Below are positions 1 through 7,888 of a stretch of 18,719 bases of DNA, piece by piece. Source of the stretch: Candidatus Acidiferrales bacterium (GTDB lineage: Bacteria > Acidobacteriota > Terriglobia > Acidoferrales > UBA7541); contig JASHYE010000381.1 of assembly GCA_030043155.1 (NCBI GenBank), positions 1 through 18,719 on the forward strand, given 5' to 3'. Below the pieces are notes generated by a model. It was not told the origin of the DNA, searched no databases, and was given only the letters and a program-made list of their open reading frames with translations. A program made the position numbers and the translations under genes. Each line of letters starts with the position of its first letter. Within the stretch, counting starts at the first letter, position 1.

Positions 1-1253
1 CGCACATAATGCCGTTCTTTCGCTTTTGTGCGAATGAACCGTCGGTAGACGTCTTCCACCAGGTACGAAGTGCCCCAGTTCAATTGCGTCGCAATCGTGG
101 ACATAAACGCCGCCAGGAATCCTGCCAGAATGATTCCGCGCAACGCATGCGGCACGTAATCATTCACAATCATCATGTAGCTCGTCTCGGGATGCGCCAG
201 TCCGGGATAAAGAACGATTGCCGCCAGCGCCGTCAAAATCCACGGCCACGGCCGCACCGCGTAATGCGCGATGTTGAACCACAGCACCGAATACAATCCC
301 TGCTTCTCGTCTTTCGCGCTGAAAATTCGCTGCGCGATGTATCCGCCGCCGCCCGGCTCCGCTCCCGGATACCAGAACGCCCACCATTGAATTCCCAGAT
401 ACGTCACAAACGTAATCACTGGCAGCGTCCACAGCGTCTCACTCGAAAATCCGTGCGAAAAATCTGGCAGAAACGCCAGCGGGTCTCCGCCTCCATTGCT
501 CGCGCGCATGGCCTCAATTTTGGCCAGCATGTGCGTCATCCCGCCCGCGCCGACAACTCCGAAATACGCCACCACGATCACGATTCCCATCTTCAGCACA
601 AACTGAAACATGTCCGTCCACAGCACGCCTCGCAGCCCGCCGAGCGAAACGTAAATCCCCGTGAACGGAATCAGGAAAAAAATGCACAGAATCAACGCCT
701 GTCCGTTCACTCCCGAAAACATGTGCCCGAAAATCGCAATCATCACCCGCTGAAATCCGTTCAGGAAACGCCAGCCTTGCATCGTCGGACCCATCGTTGT
801 GGCGATGATTCCAATCATCGCCTTCGTCACCCATCCCAGAATCAGGCAATTCATCAGCAGGCCCAGATAAACGGCGCGAAATCCCCTCAAAAAAGCCGCC
901 GGCTTTCCCGCGTAGCGAATTTCCGCGAACTGCACATCGGTCATGAGCCCAGAGCGCCGCCACAGTCGCGCAAACAGAAACACCGTCATCATTCCCGACA
1001 GTAGAAACGCCCACCACAGCCAGTTGCCCGCGATTCCTTGCGTGTAAACCAGCCCCGCCACCAGCAACGGCGTGTCTGCCGCAAACGTCGTCGCCACCAT
1101 CGACGTCCCCGCCAGCCACCACTTCACATCGCGTCCCGAAACAAAATATTCTTCCGTACTTGCGCTTGCCCGCCGCCGGAAATAAATTCCCAGCAACAGC
1201 GTGATGACCAGGTAACCGAGGATCGCGGACCAATCGAGAAGTGTGAATTTCAT
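1..1253 (-). CDS. Sodium:solute symporter (SSS family), 3' end outside window
   Basis: Read on the minus strand from ATG at 1253-1251, the frame stays open to the window edge (417 complete codons). The protein begins MKFTLLDWSAILGYLVITLL and then has EEYFVSGRDVKWW, the SSS-family pattern of a first hydrophobic helix followed by a 'eyfvagr..' stretch. Further hydrophobic helices follow, with TSMVATTFAADTPL, GLVYTQGIAGNWLWW, a FLIPFTGIYVSLGGLRGVLWTD segment and AGFLAAFMSTIATQLNWGTSYLVEDVYRRF; the last is the typical SSS helix with Ser/Thr Na+-site residues. It would be an inner-membrane Na+-coupled importer. The substrate cannot be named from sequence. The C-terminal helices are missing because the gene leaves the window. 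It is divergent from the FAD oxidoreductase, so a shared role in amino-acid or amine use is possible but is inference. Confidence 0.93.
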   Translation of the reverse strand, partial: MKFTLLDWSAILGYLVITLLLGIYFRRRASASTEEYFVSGRDVKWWLAGTSMVATTFAADTPLLVAGLVYTQGIAGNWLWWAFLLSGMMTVFLFARLWRRSGLMTDVQFAEIRYAGKPAAFLRGFRAVYLGLLMNCLILGWVTKAMIGIIATTMGPTMQGWRFLNGFQRVMIAIFGHMFSGVNGQALILCIFFLIPFTGIYVSLGGLRGVLWTDMFQFVLKMGIVIVVAYFGVVGAGGMTHMLAKIEAMRASNGGGDPLAFLPDFSHGFSSETLWTLPVITFVTYLGIQWWAFWYPGAEPGGGGYIAQRIFSAKDEKQGLYSVLWFNIAHYAVRPWPWILTALAAIVLYPGLAHPETSYMMIVNDYVPHALRGIILAGFLAAFMSTIATQLNWGTSYLVEDVYRRFIRTKAKERHYV

Positions 1254-1394
1254 TTGATAGCCGTTAGCGCATGGCTGATTCTTTGGCCGTTCGTTATGTC
1301 ACAGATATTCGCCCGGCGCAATGCGCTTTCTGCGGGTTCCGTGGCCTTGGCGACGCGCAACTTGCGAATTGCATCGAACTTCTTGAAACGCAAC

Positions 1395-1398
1395 GGAG
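1395..1398 (+). promoter_or_regulatory. Shine-Dalgarno GGAG deciding a TTG start at 1406
   Basis: GGAG lies seven bases before a TTG at 1406-1408 that is in frame with the FAD oxidoreductase. The upstream in-frame ATG at 1271 has no recognisable ribosome-binding site and would leave only 17 bases between the divergent symporter and oxidoreductase starts. The TTG start restores about 150 bases for the two divergent promoters. Confidence 0.5.
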
Positions 1399-1405
1399 TC
1401 GCAAT

Positions 1406-2530
1406 TTGTCTTCTCCCGTTCAACTCGGCAGAGCTCGCTCGCATTGGGGTCAGCCTCCATGGGAAATCGATTTCCATCCGTCGCCGCACCCGATTCCTGA
1501 TCAGGTCGACGTCGCGGTTGTCGGTGGCGGCTTCGCGGGATTGGCTGCAGCGGCGTGGCTGCGCCGTCTGGCCCCCTCAAAGAGCGTTGCTGTATTCGAA
1601 GCTCAAACCATCGGCTCCGGTTCAAGCGGACGCACGGGCGGGATGGTCCTCGCCGAAACTGCTGCTGGCGATCTTCCCGGCCTCGGCGACGTTCTTGCCG
1701 GATTCTCCTCCACGCTCCGTGAACTCGCCATCGACTGCGATCTGCAACTGCGTGGCGCATGGGAGATCGGCCGCAGTAATCCTATCGCCAATTCTCCGAT
1801 TGACTGGCAGGACTCCGGCAATCTTCGCGTCACCGACGAGCTTCCCGGCGGCACTCTCGACCCCGGCAAACTTGTTTCTGGCTTGGCCTATGCTGCGGAG
1901 CGCTCCGGCGCATCGATCATTGAAAATGCGCCGGTAGAAAACGCCCGCGCATCGGGCAACTCGCTTGTTTTGTCCGTTCAGGGAAGGGAACTTCGCGCTT
2001 CCCGCGCCATCCTCGCCACAAACGCTTTTTCTCTCGAACTGACCGGCCTCTCACGTGCCGAGCCAAAACTCACTCTTGTCGTCGCGACGGTTCCGCTCGA
2101 GCCTGCCGAGCTCGAAGTGCTTGGCCTTTCTTCGGGACACTCTTTTTATACTGTTGACCTTCCTTATCTCTGGGGGCGAGTGCTTCCCAATGCAGGAGTC
2201 ATTTTCGGGGGCGGCCTCATCGACGTCGAGAGCTGGCGTGACCTCGAAACTCTTGACATCAGCACCGGCAAGCCTGCGGAAGTCATCGCCAAAGTCGAAC
2301 GCCGCGTCCGCGGACTTCATTCTGCTCTCCGCTTCGTTGGTTTTTCTCATTGGTGGGGTGGACCAGTGCTATTTGCGGAGGACTGGAAGCCTGTCTTTCG
2401 CCCGCATTCGAGTCTGCCAAATACCATCACCCTGGGCGCATTTTCCGGTCACGGCGTCGCCCTGTCTGTCTACCTCGGTTGTTGGGCCGCTGAGGCCGCT
2501 CTTGGCCGCAAAGCACTGCCGTCTTGGTAG
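1406..2530 (+). CDS. FAD-dependent oxidoreductase, DadA/glycine oxidase type
   Basis: From the preferred TTG start the product is 374 residues. A Rossmann FAD-binding motif VDVAVVGGGFAGLAAAAWL lies at about residues 34-52, with the ribose-binding acidic residue Glu65 at the end of the second strand, then GSGSSGRTGGM, the usual flavin-contacting segment of the DAO family. The C-terminus has FSHWWGGPVLFAEDWKPVFR and LGAFSGHGVALSVYLG, the conserved second FAD-contact region. The family oxidises amino acids or secondary amines; the substrate is not determinable here. There is no signal peptide, so it should be cytoplasmic or membrane-associated. ATG at 1271 gives a 419-residue version with a 45-residue extension of unusual Cys-containing sequence and no ribosome-binding site, so I prefer 1406. 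Confidence 0.88.
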   Translation: MSSPVQLGRARSHWGQPPWEIDFHPSPHPIPDQVDVAVVGGGFAGLAAAAWLRRLAPSKSVAVFEAQTIGSGSSGRTGGMVLAETAAGDLPGLGDVLAGFSSTLRELAIDCDLQLRGAWEIGRSNPIANSPIDWQDSGNLRVTDELPGGTLDPGKLVSGLAYAAERSGASIIENAPVENARASGNSLVLSVQGRELRASRAILATNAFSLELTGLSRAEPKLTLVVATVPLEPAELEVLGLSSGHSFYTVDLPYLWGRVLPNAGVIFGGGLIDVESWRDLETLDISTGKPAEVIAKVERRVRGLHSALRFVGFSHWWGGPVLFAEDWKPVFRPHSSLPNTITLGAFSGHGVALSVYLGCWAAEAALGRKALPSW

Positions 2531-2744
2531 TCGATTTTGCCCCGGCCTTACGCCGTTCCCGTCCTATGTTGACCGTTTGCACAACCAGGTGTCCAAACCG
2601 GCCCACCTCCTGCCAATTCCTTTTAACATGGTATCTGGACGGGGTCGTCCACTATGCTTCGCTATGCCTTGCACCGGTTTTGCGCACGCCGGCGCCTCGT
2701 CCTTTAGCCCAGGCACTTGCACGCGCACGTTCAGCGGAGGATTC

Positions 2745-2924
2745 ATGTCCGAAGACTCAAGCTCGGGCTCGAGGGCGCCCGATTCGCCTCCGGCCGCCGA
2801 TCGCCGGAAGCCGTACGTAAAGCCAGAAATCATCTCTGAACCGATTTACGAAACCATGGCTCTCGCGTGCGGCAAAGTACCCGGTCAAAGCTCCGCCTGC
2901 AACGCCGCGCCGCGCCGTTCCTGA
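2745..2924 (+). CDS. Small Cys-containing peptide, possible RiPP-type precursor
   Basis: A 59-codon gene starts at ATG 2745 with a strong GCGGAGG ribosome-binding site seven bases upstream (2735-2741). It stops 16 bases before the next gene. The N-terminal part is Ser/Pro/Asp-rich (about residues 1-20). The middle has RRKPYVKPEIISEPIYET (about 20-38), which contains Y-x-x-P-x-I, and the tail is MALACGKVPGQSSACNAAPR with cysteines at about 42 and 52. There is no signal peptide and no membrane segment. A leader with YxxP followed by a short Cys-containing tail resembles precursors of ribosomally made, modified peptides whose leaders are recognised by PqqD-like domains. No modifying enzyme lies in the window, so this is a hypothesis. 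That it is translated at all is supported by the ribosome-binding site and tight spacing. Confidence 0.6.
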   Translation: MSEDSSSGSRAPDSPPAADRRKPYVKPEIISEPIYETMALACGKVPGQSSACNAAPRRS

Positions 2925-2940
2925 GGACGAAAGGCCACGC

Positions 2941-5229
2941 ATGCAACTTCCGCCTATATCATCAGAATTCTCAGTCAAGCCGCTCACGAGCCGCTTCTTT
3001 CAGACGGCCCTCATCGCCCTGCTTTGCCCATTTCTGATCATCGTGCTTGCTCTGCCTTTGAATGCCACCGAGCAGGTCATCCTCCAGAAATCCACCACGA
3101 ATCCCCAGACTCGCGCCGCCGAAAATTTCCTGGACGAAGCCAATCCAAATACCGTGAATGCCAACGCGCTCCAGGTCGAATCAGGCCGAAACGCGAATCG
3201 CCGCTCCCTCGTGCTCTTCGATTTTTCTGAATTGCCAAACGTCGGCATCAAGAGCGCCGTTCTGACTCTCACAGTCGAAACGGCTCCATCCATCCTCGAC
3301 GGAACTCGAACCTACGATGTTTATCCTCTGGATAGTTTCTTTGTACAACCCGACGCCACTTGGAAAGCGCGGGTCGCCGATTTGGACTGGGGTGCCGCAG
3401 GAGGCGACATCCCTGGGACCGCCACGGCCACGGCTACTGTCAATTTCCGCACAACGCAAGCAAGCTGGACCATTACGTCGGATGTCCAATCGTGGTATTC
3501 CGGCAGCGCGGCTGGCGTGCCCGTTCCCAATTACGGCGAGCTGATAAAGGACTCCGCCGAGGGCTCTGCCCTCGACATCACCACGGTTTTCGACTCCAAC
3601 ACCTCCGCCGATCCTCCGGAGCTCGACGTCACTTTCGTCCAGAACGTTAACAGTCTAAGCGCCATTCCCGGAAGTAATCAGGTCACACTGAACTGGACTT
3701 ACCCTGCGGCTATCGGAACCATCCTCGAGGCCACTACCGGCGTCCTCATCCTGCGCAGCACCTCCGGCGTCCCCGTCGATAAGGGTTCGGTCCCCACCGA
3801 TGGAACTGCTTACACGCTCTGCTCCACCATTGGCAACGGAACCGTCGTGTTCAACAACACCGGCCTCGCTACCACTTTCACCGACAGCGCCTCTGATGGT
3901 TGCGGCGGTCCCACCAACGGCACAATGGCTTACTACAAAGTTTTCACGCAGGATTCCGCGCACAATTACAGCGCCACCGGCACTTCCGCCGATGGCGGCT
4001 CGCTCACCGTTCCTGAAGTTGCGGCGATGCCCAGCGCCTCCGAGCCCTACACCTCAAATTGGATGCTCGCCAGTTACAGCACAACTCTCGCGCCGCCATC
4101 GCTCTTTCCCGGTCTCGTGGCCATGCTCGGCACCCAGACCGATTTTGTCTTCGCCGTTAATCCCAATACCGGGCTTCGCTCCTACCCTCCCATTTCGCTG
4201 GGCGGACCAATTTCCGGGCGTTCGCCAATCATCGATGCCGCCGATTCCTCGCTGGGCGATGACATGATCTACGTAGCCGATCAGACCGGCCTCGCCTATG
4301 GCGTCGACACTGATACCGGCCAGATTCTTTGGTCCGTCGATCCACTCAATTCAGGCGGCACGCCCTTTTACGCTGCTGGCGCGCTCGCCGTGAAGAGCTT
4401 CGCCAGCTCCATATATACACTTGCGCACGATGTCCTGATTTTTGGGACGCGCGACACGGCCACCACTTCCGGCAACTCCATCGTCGCTGTCGACGGCAAT
4501 ACTGGAGCCACCATCTGGACGGACACGGGGAACACCACCGAAGCCGTCGGCGCGATTCCCAAGATGGACATCATCAACAACACGCCGGCCATTTCTTACA
4601 CCCAAAACACTGTGTGGGTAACATCGGAGAGCGATGGCGGCACCACTCAGCCCAGCCTTTGGGAGCTCAACCTCAATACTGGCAAGATCGTCGCCACTCT
4701 CGATTTAGGCCCCATCGACAGCTCACCCGTCCTCACGCCCGACGGAAGCATTCTTTTCGTCGGCAACAACGCAGGAACGGTCTACGCAATCAATACGGCG
4801 ACGGCCACGGTCATCACCTCTATTGCAGGCGGCGATGGCGCCATCGTGGATTATCCGGCCCTTGTTGGCTTCTCCTCGCCCTACTCTATTTATTTTTCGG
4901 GGACCGCCAGCGTTCACGGCCTCACTTACAGCTCCACCACAAGTACCTTTACTGCCAACTGGAAAACGACCTTCCCGACCCTTACAGGGGGCGCCACCAA
5001 TACCCCTTCTGCACCCATCGCCATCTTCGGTCTTAACGACGTCTATGTCGGTGGCGCTGATGGCCTGATTCACGAGCTCAACGCAACCACTGGCGTGGAC
5101 ACTCGCGACATCCAGGCCAATATCGGTCAGCCCGGCGTCGTCGGCAATCCCAGCCTCGATGTGACCCTGATGCAGATTCTTGTCTCCACAACCGATCAGC
5201 GAATGTATTCCTTTCCGTTCCCCTACTGA
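2941..5229 (+). CDS. Exported DNRLRE-domain protein with FN3-like and PQQ-type beta-propeller regions
   Basis: The ATG follows an AAAGG site (2930-2934) with a six-base gap. The 762-residue product has a long charged n-region and a hydrophobic core (about 22-42) ending in LPLNATEQ, a Sec signal peptide. Residues about 47-230 match the DNRLRE pattern: a 'vilqkstt...d' start, RRSLVLFDFSELP, a hydrophobic beta-rich run, and WTITSDVQSWYSG. Residues about 233-345 form a fibronectin-III-like strand set (SAIPGSNQVTLNWTYP). From about 374 to the end there are beta-propeller blades of PQQ type, with recurring 'ntGxxxW' and 'vyAlnxxTG' elements such as VDTDTGQILWSVDP, VAVDGNTGATIWTD and ELNLNTGKIVATL. 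DNRLRE domains are found in large secreted surface proteins. Enzymatic activity cannot be inferred from a degenerate propeller. It probably works at the cell surface or periplasm, together with the flanking peptide and lipoprotein. Confidence 0.85.
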   Translation: MQLPPISSEFSVKPLTSRFFQTALIALLCPFLIIVLALPLNATEQVILQKSTTNPQTRAAENFLDEANPNTVNANALQVESGRNANRRSLVLFDFSELPNVGIKSAVLTLTVETAPSILDGTRTYDVYPLDSFFVQPDATWKARVADLDWGAAGGDIPGTATATATVNFRTTQASWTITSDVQSWYSGSAAGVPVPNYGELIKDSAEGSALDITTVFDSNTSADPPELDVTFVQNVNSLSAIPGSNQVTLNWTYPAAIGTILEATTGVLILRSTSGVPVDKGSVPTDGTAYTLCSTIGNGTVVFNNTGLATTFTDSASDGCGGPTNGTMAYYKVFTQDSAHNYSATGTSADGGSLTVPEVAAMPSASEPYTSNWMLASYSTTLAPPSLFPGLVAMLGTQTDFVFAVNPNTGLRSYPPISLGGPISGRSPIIDAADSSLGDDMIYVADQTGLAYGVDTDTGQILWSVDPLNSGGTPFYAAGALAVKSFASSIYTLAHDVLIFGTRDTATTSGNSIVAVDGNTGATIWTDTGNTTEAVGAIPKMDIINNTPAISYTQNTVWVTSESDGGTTQPSLWELNLNTGKIVATLDLGPIDSSPVLTPDGSILFVGNNAGTVYAINTATATVITSIAGGDGAIVDYPALVGFSSPYSIYFSGTASVHGLTYSSTTSTFTANWKTTFPTLTGGATNTPSAPIAIFGLNDVYVGGADGLIHELNATTGVDTRDIQANIGQPGVVGNPSLDVTLMQILVSTTDQRMYSFPFPY

Positions 5230-5234
5230 GGTGA
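5228..5234 (+). promoter_or_regulatory. GAGGTGA ribosome-binding site overlapping the upstream stop
   Basis: GAGGTGA shares its first two bases with the TGA stop of the preceding propeller gene (5227-5229) and sits five bases before ATG 5240. A second ATG at 5237 is in frame but only two bases away. This argues for translational coupling and for the 5240 start rather than an in-frame ATG at 5180 inside the upstream gene. Confidence 0.55.
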
Positions 5235-5239
5235 AGATG

Positions 5240-5722
5240 ATGCCCCTTCCACATTCCTGTCCAGCACGCTCACGCAGCCCGCTATTCGCTGCGTTGCTCC
5301 TTTTTGCTGGACTCTGTGGCTGTACTCTCGTTTCTCAACCGCAGGGCACTGACCCGCTCGCTGGCCTCGCTCAGCCCTCCGCTAAAATTGTTTTTTGCAA
5401 TGTTCCTGGCCCCTCCTGCACTCCTGCAACCAGCTTCTCTATCTCTAAACTTCGCGACCTGAATATCGTTGTCAACTGGACCAAACTGTCCCCGGGCAAT
5501 CATGCCGAACGCATCGCTGTTGACCACACGGCAGGTGGCCTCTATCAATCGTTCCACAGAGCTTTTATCGTGCCTGAGGGATCCACATCTTTCTCAACGT
5601 CTGATGCTCTGCCTGTCGCCGGCGCCTGGATCGCCCAGCGACATCTGACCGGCGCTTGGACGATTCAAGCCTCCCTCGACGGCCAGCTCATCGCCACGCA
5701 AACCGTCACTCTCGCTCCCTAA
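5240..5722 (+). CDS. Small predicted lipoprotein of unknown function
   Basis: The 160-residue product begins with a charged n-region (PARSRS), a hydrophobic run LFAALLLFAGL and a Cys-containing end LCGCTLVSQ, which looks like a lipobox with the lipidated Cys about residue 29 (the -2 position is Cys instead of the usual small residue). The mature part has CNVPGPSCTPATSFSISKL and beta-rich stretches such as LNIVVNWTKL, YQSFHRAFIVPEGSTSF and TGAWTIQASLDGQLIATQTV, suggesting a single immunoglobulin-like or beta-sandwich domain. The two mature Cys (in CNVPGPSC) could form a disulfide. I do not recognise the family. Its start abuts the upstream propeller gene, so both are probably made from one transcript and may act together at the envelope. 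Confidence 0.72.
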   Translation: MPLPHSCPARSRSPLFAALLLFAGLCGCTLVSQPQGTDPLAGLAQPSAKIVFCNVPGPSCTPATSFSISKLRDLNIVVNWTKLSPGNHAERIAVDHTAGGLYQSFHRAFIVPEGSTSFSTSDALPVAGAWIAQRHLTGAWTIQASLDGQLIATQTVTLAP

Positions 5723-5852
5723 CACGTATCTTGTTGCGCGAAATGCCTAACGCTTCTCACTCCCTTGCGTCCAATCAGGCGTATCATAATTCCACGAGGA
5801 ACGTCGTGAGCCACATCGCCGCTTCTCCGACGCGCGCTGCACTTCCACGAAC

Positions 5853-7739
5853 ATGAGAAAAATCTCGCTCGCTTTCGCCGCGGTCGTTTTTTCGCTCGCA
5901 ACTTTGAATATTCTTCCCGTCGCTCGCGCGGCGCAGGATTCCAAGTCCGCAACTCTCCCGGTGAGCGCTGCGCGCCAAAAAGCGCAGGCCGATATCAGCC
6001 TCGGCGACGTCGCCAACCAAAACGGCACCACCGACGAAGCCATCGCCGACTACAAAGCCGCCGTCATCGCCGATCCCAGCGATACCGATGCCCACACGAA
6101 ATTCCTGCGCGCTTACAACGAAAAGGTCTATGCTTTCCTCACCCCCAAGAAAATCAAGAACGCGAAGAAAAAGCCCACCAAGGAACAGATTGCAGCGAAG
6201 CAGAAGAAGGATCAGGCAAAGCGCGCAAAGCTCGAAGCCAAGTACACCAAACTGCTTCTCGCCACTTATGATGGCTGGATCAAGAAAAATCCGCAGCGGC
6301 CCATGTTCTACTGGGGCAAAGCCCAGATTCTCGAAGACGAGGACAAAAATCCCGAAGCCATCGCCTTGCTCAATAAAGCACTCTCGATTGATCCTTCTTG
6401 CGCGCCTGTTTGGGCCGATCTTTCCGATCTTGCCGCGACTGCCGGCGACGTTTCAACGCAGCGCGCCGACGCCGAAAAAGCCCTCGCCATCGATCCGGGC
6501 GACGCCTCCGGCGTGTTTTTCCAATACGCTCTGACGTATCTCACAGCCGATCCTCCCAGGTATCGTCAGCTCGTCGAAGGCCGCGCCGCAAAATATCCGG
6601 ACGGCTTGGAATTCCTCCTCGTTCTTGCTGCGGAAAATGCTCCTACTGTTGCAGAGGAGGAAGCCGTCTACGAAAAGGTGTACCAAATCTACGGGCCCAA
6701 TTCCGCGAAGCCTTCCGGTGATGTAATTGAGATCATGGTTGATCTCTTCAACCTATACGCACGGACCGATTCCGTCAAAGCGCTCGCCTTTGCGCAGCAG
6801 ATGCGAAAGGCCGAAGCCGAAGAGCTGGCCAAGAAAGCCGCCGCTGAAAAGAAGACTCAAACGGCCAGCAAAGATCCCAAGAAGGCTGGCGCCAAACGTC
6901 CGAAACACACTTGGGAAGCCATCTCTGATTTTCAGGAGAGCCTCGTCGACGCTCAGTCTCTTATCGCCCAGAAAAAATATGCCGGCGCTCTCACGTTGCT
7001 CGACAAGGTGAACTTCAGCGATCAAAACGATCCGATCTCCGACGTCGAGCAGACCCCTTACGATCTCACGAAAGCTGAAGCGCTCGCCGGAAGCGGCGAG
7101 AATCAGAAAGCGTACGACGCAGTCAAAACAGCTCTCTTGCCGCAGCCTGACGCCTCGCTTGAAAACGCGCTGCTCGTTTACGGCGCAAAGCTTGGCAAGA
7201 CCCCGGCCCAGATTGACGGAGACATCTGGCAAACGCGCGAATCCAAAGCCAAGCCGATGGTGCCCTTTGATCTCAAGCAGTACGTCACCGACAAAGAGAT
7301 CAAACTCGCCGATTATCGCGGCCAGGTGGTCCTCGTGAATTTCTGGTTCCCGGGTTGAGAGTGGTGCCGCGCGGAGTTTCCGCGCTTGGAGCAGGTTCTC
7401 GATAAATACAAGGCGCAGAATTTTCATGTCGTCACCATCAACGTCATCGGCAGCCAGGCCGAAGGCGCGGTAAAAATCATGAGCAATTACAGCTTCGTTG
7501 CGCTCAAGAATCCGGGCGGCGATTGGGATTGGGCAGGAAAAAACTACGGCGTCCGCGGCACGCCCACCAGCTTCCTGATCGATCCCAAGGGCAACATCGT
7601 CTTCAACGTGCCCGGACTCGAATCCATCGAATCCACGAAGCTCTGCGACGAAGAAGTCGCCGGCCTGCTCAAATGGTCTCAGAGCGCTAGCGCCAATTCC
7701 GATCGCGCCGCGGCGCCCGCCGCAAAGACCCAGCCGTGA
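5853..7739 (+). CDS. Exported TPR-thioredoxin (TlpA-like) selenoprotein, read through an in-frame UGA
   Basis: Translating from ATG 5853 and reading the TGA at 7356-7358 as selenocysteine gives 628 residues. Residues 1-27 are a clear Sec signal peptide (MRKISLAFAAVVFSLATLN, then ARA-A). Residues about 45-440 are TPR-like helices (for example NPEAIALLNKALSIDPSCAPVWADL) with two Lys/Ala-rich charged stretches (about 90-130 and 310-350). Residues about 465-620 form a TlpA/thioredoxin domain: IKLADYRGQVVLVNFWFPG, then U502-E-W-C505, RAEFPRLEQVL, and GVRGTPTSFLIDPKGNIVF with cis-Pro571. The fold is complete only if the TGA is decoded. Stopping at the TGA would leave the TPR part plus half a thioredoxin strand. 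A SECIS-like hairpin follows directly. The protein should be a periplasmic thiol-disulfide oxidoreductase. A DsbD-alpha-like gene comes next on the same strand. The alternative is a single Cys-to-stop mutation, which the hairpin makes less likely. Confidence 0.85.
7356..7358 (+). other. In-frame TGA predicted to encode selenocysteine
   Basis: The TGA falls at residue 502, exactly the first position of the thioredoxin CxxC active site, giving U-E-W-C. The upstream residues (VNFWFPG) and downstream residues (RAEFPRLE) match the TlpA active-site surroundings, and the frame is open for 127 codons after it, to TGA 7737-7739. Confidence 0.82.
7359..7392 (+). promoter_or_regulatory. Bacterial SECIS-like hairpin
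   Basis: Bases 7369-7375 (GCGCGGA) and 7379-7385 (TCCGCGC) are perfectly complementary and enclose GTT (7376-7378). Opening the A-T closing pair gives six G-C pairs with an AGTTT loop. The loop G lies 18 bases after the TGA. Known bacterial SECIS elements are hairpins just downstream of the UGA with a short loop containing G/GU at about this distance; E. coli fdhF is the model. A weak extension (CC 7367-7368 with GG 7388-7389, past a two-base bulge) is possible. SelB would bind here to deliver Sec-tRNA. Confidence 0.75.
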
Positions 7740-7814
7740 GCCCAACGAGTGGGCTTCGGATCGCTACATTAGGCTTATGCCGCGTGGTAGGTCGCCGCAA
7801 AAGTGCTTTAATTG

Positions 7815-7863
7815 TCATTCCGAGCCAGCCCGCCACGGCGGGCGCAGCGAGGAATCTGCAGTT
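7815..7863 (+). repeat. REP-like intergenic palindrome (CATTCCGAG...CGAGGAATCTG type)
   Basis: The outer arms ATTCC (7817-7821) and GGAAT (7851-7855) are inverted, and an inner GC stem GCCCGC (7828-7833) pairs with GCGGGC (7838-7843) around CACG. The text 'GTCATTCCGAG ... GCGAGGAATCTGCAG' is a pattern I recognise as a dispersed intergenic element in several environmental bacterial genomes. Only one copy is in the window. It lies between the selenoprotein and the DsbD-alpha-like gene, where such elements often stabilise or end transcripts. Copy number elsewhere in the genome is not visible. Confidence 0.6.
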
Positions 7864-7876
7864 AGCGTTTTTTTTC

Positions 7877-7881
7877 AGGAG
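7877..7881 (+). promoter_or_regulatory. AGGAG ribosome-binding site before a possible ATT start
   Basis: AGGAG lies seven bases before ATT 7889-7891, which is in frame with the DsbD-alpha-like gene and immediately precedes its signal peptide. No ATG, GTG or TTG occurs in frame between GTG 7784 and the mature domain, so a rare ATT start is the best fit to both the ribosome-binding site and the signal peptide. Confidence 0.4.
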
Positions 7882-7888
7882 AATTCAG

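Noticed and set aside
9..1004. Long open frame on the plus strand
   Set aside because: Its translation is Arg/His/Gln-rich with no domain, while the opposite strand reads as an SSS transporter throughout. It is an antisense shadow.
1271..1405. N-terminal extension of the FAD oxidoreductase from ATG 1271
   Set aside because: No ribosome-binding site, and it leaves only 17 bases to the divergent symporter start. TTG 1406 has GGAG at a proper gap. The choice is not certain.
2055..2744. Longer version of the small-peptide reading frame starting at 2055
   Set aside because: The upstream part overlaps the FAD oxidoreductase in another frame and has no conserved content. ATG 2745 has a strong ribosome-binding site.
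7386..7739. Independent small gene starting at TTG 7386
   Set aside because: It is in frame with the gene upstream, lacks a ribosome-binding site, and is the second half of a thioredoxin fold whose first half lies before the TGA at 7356.
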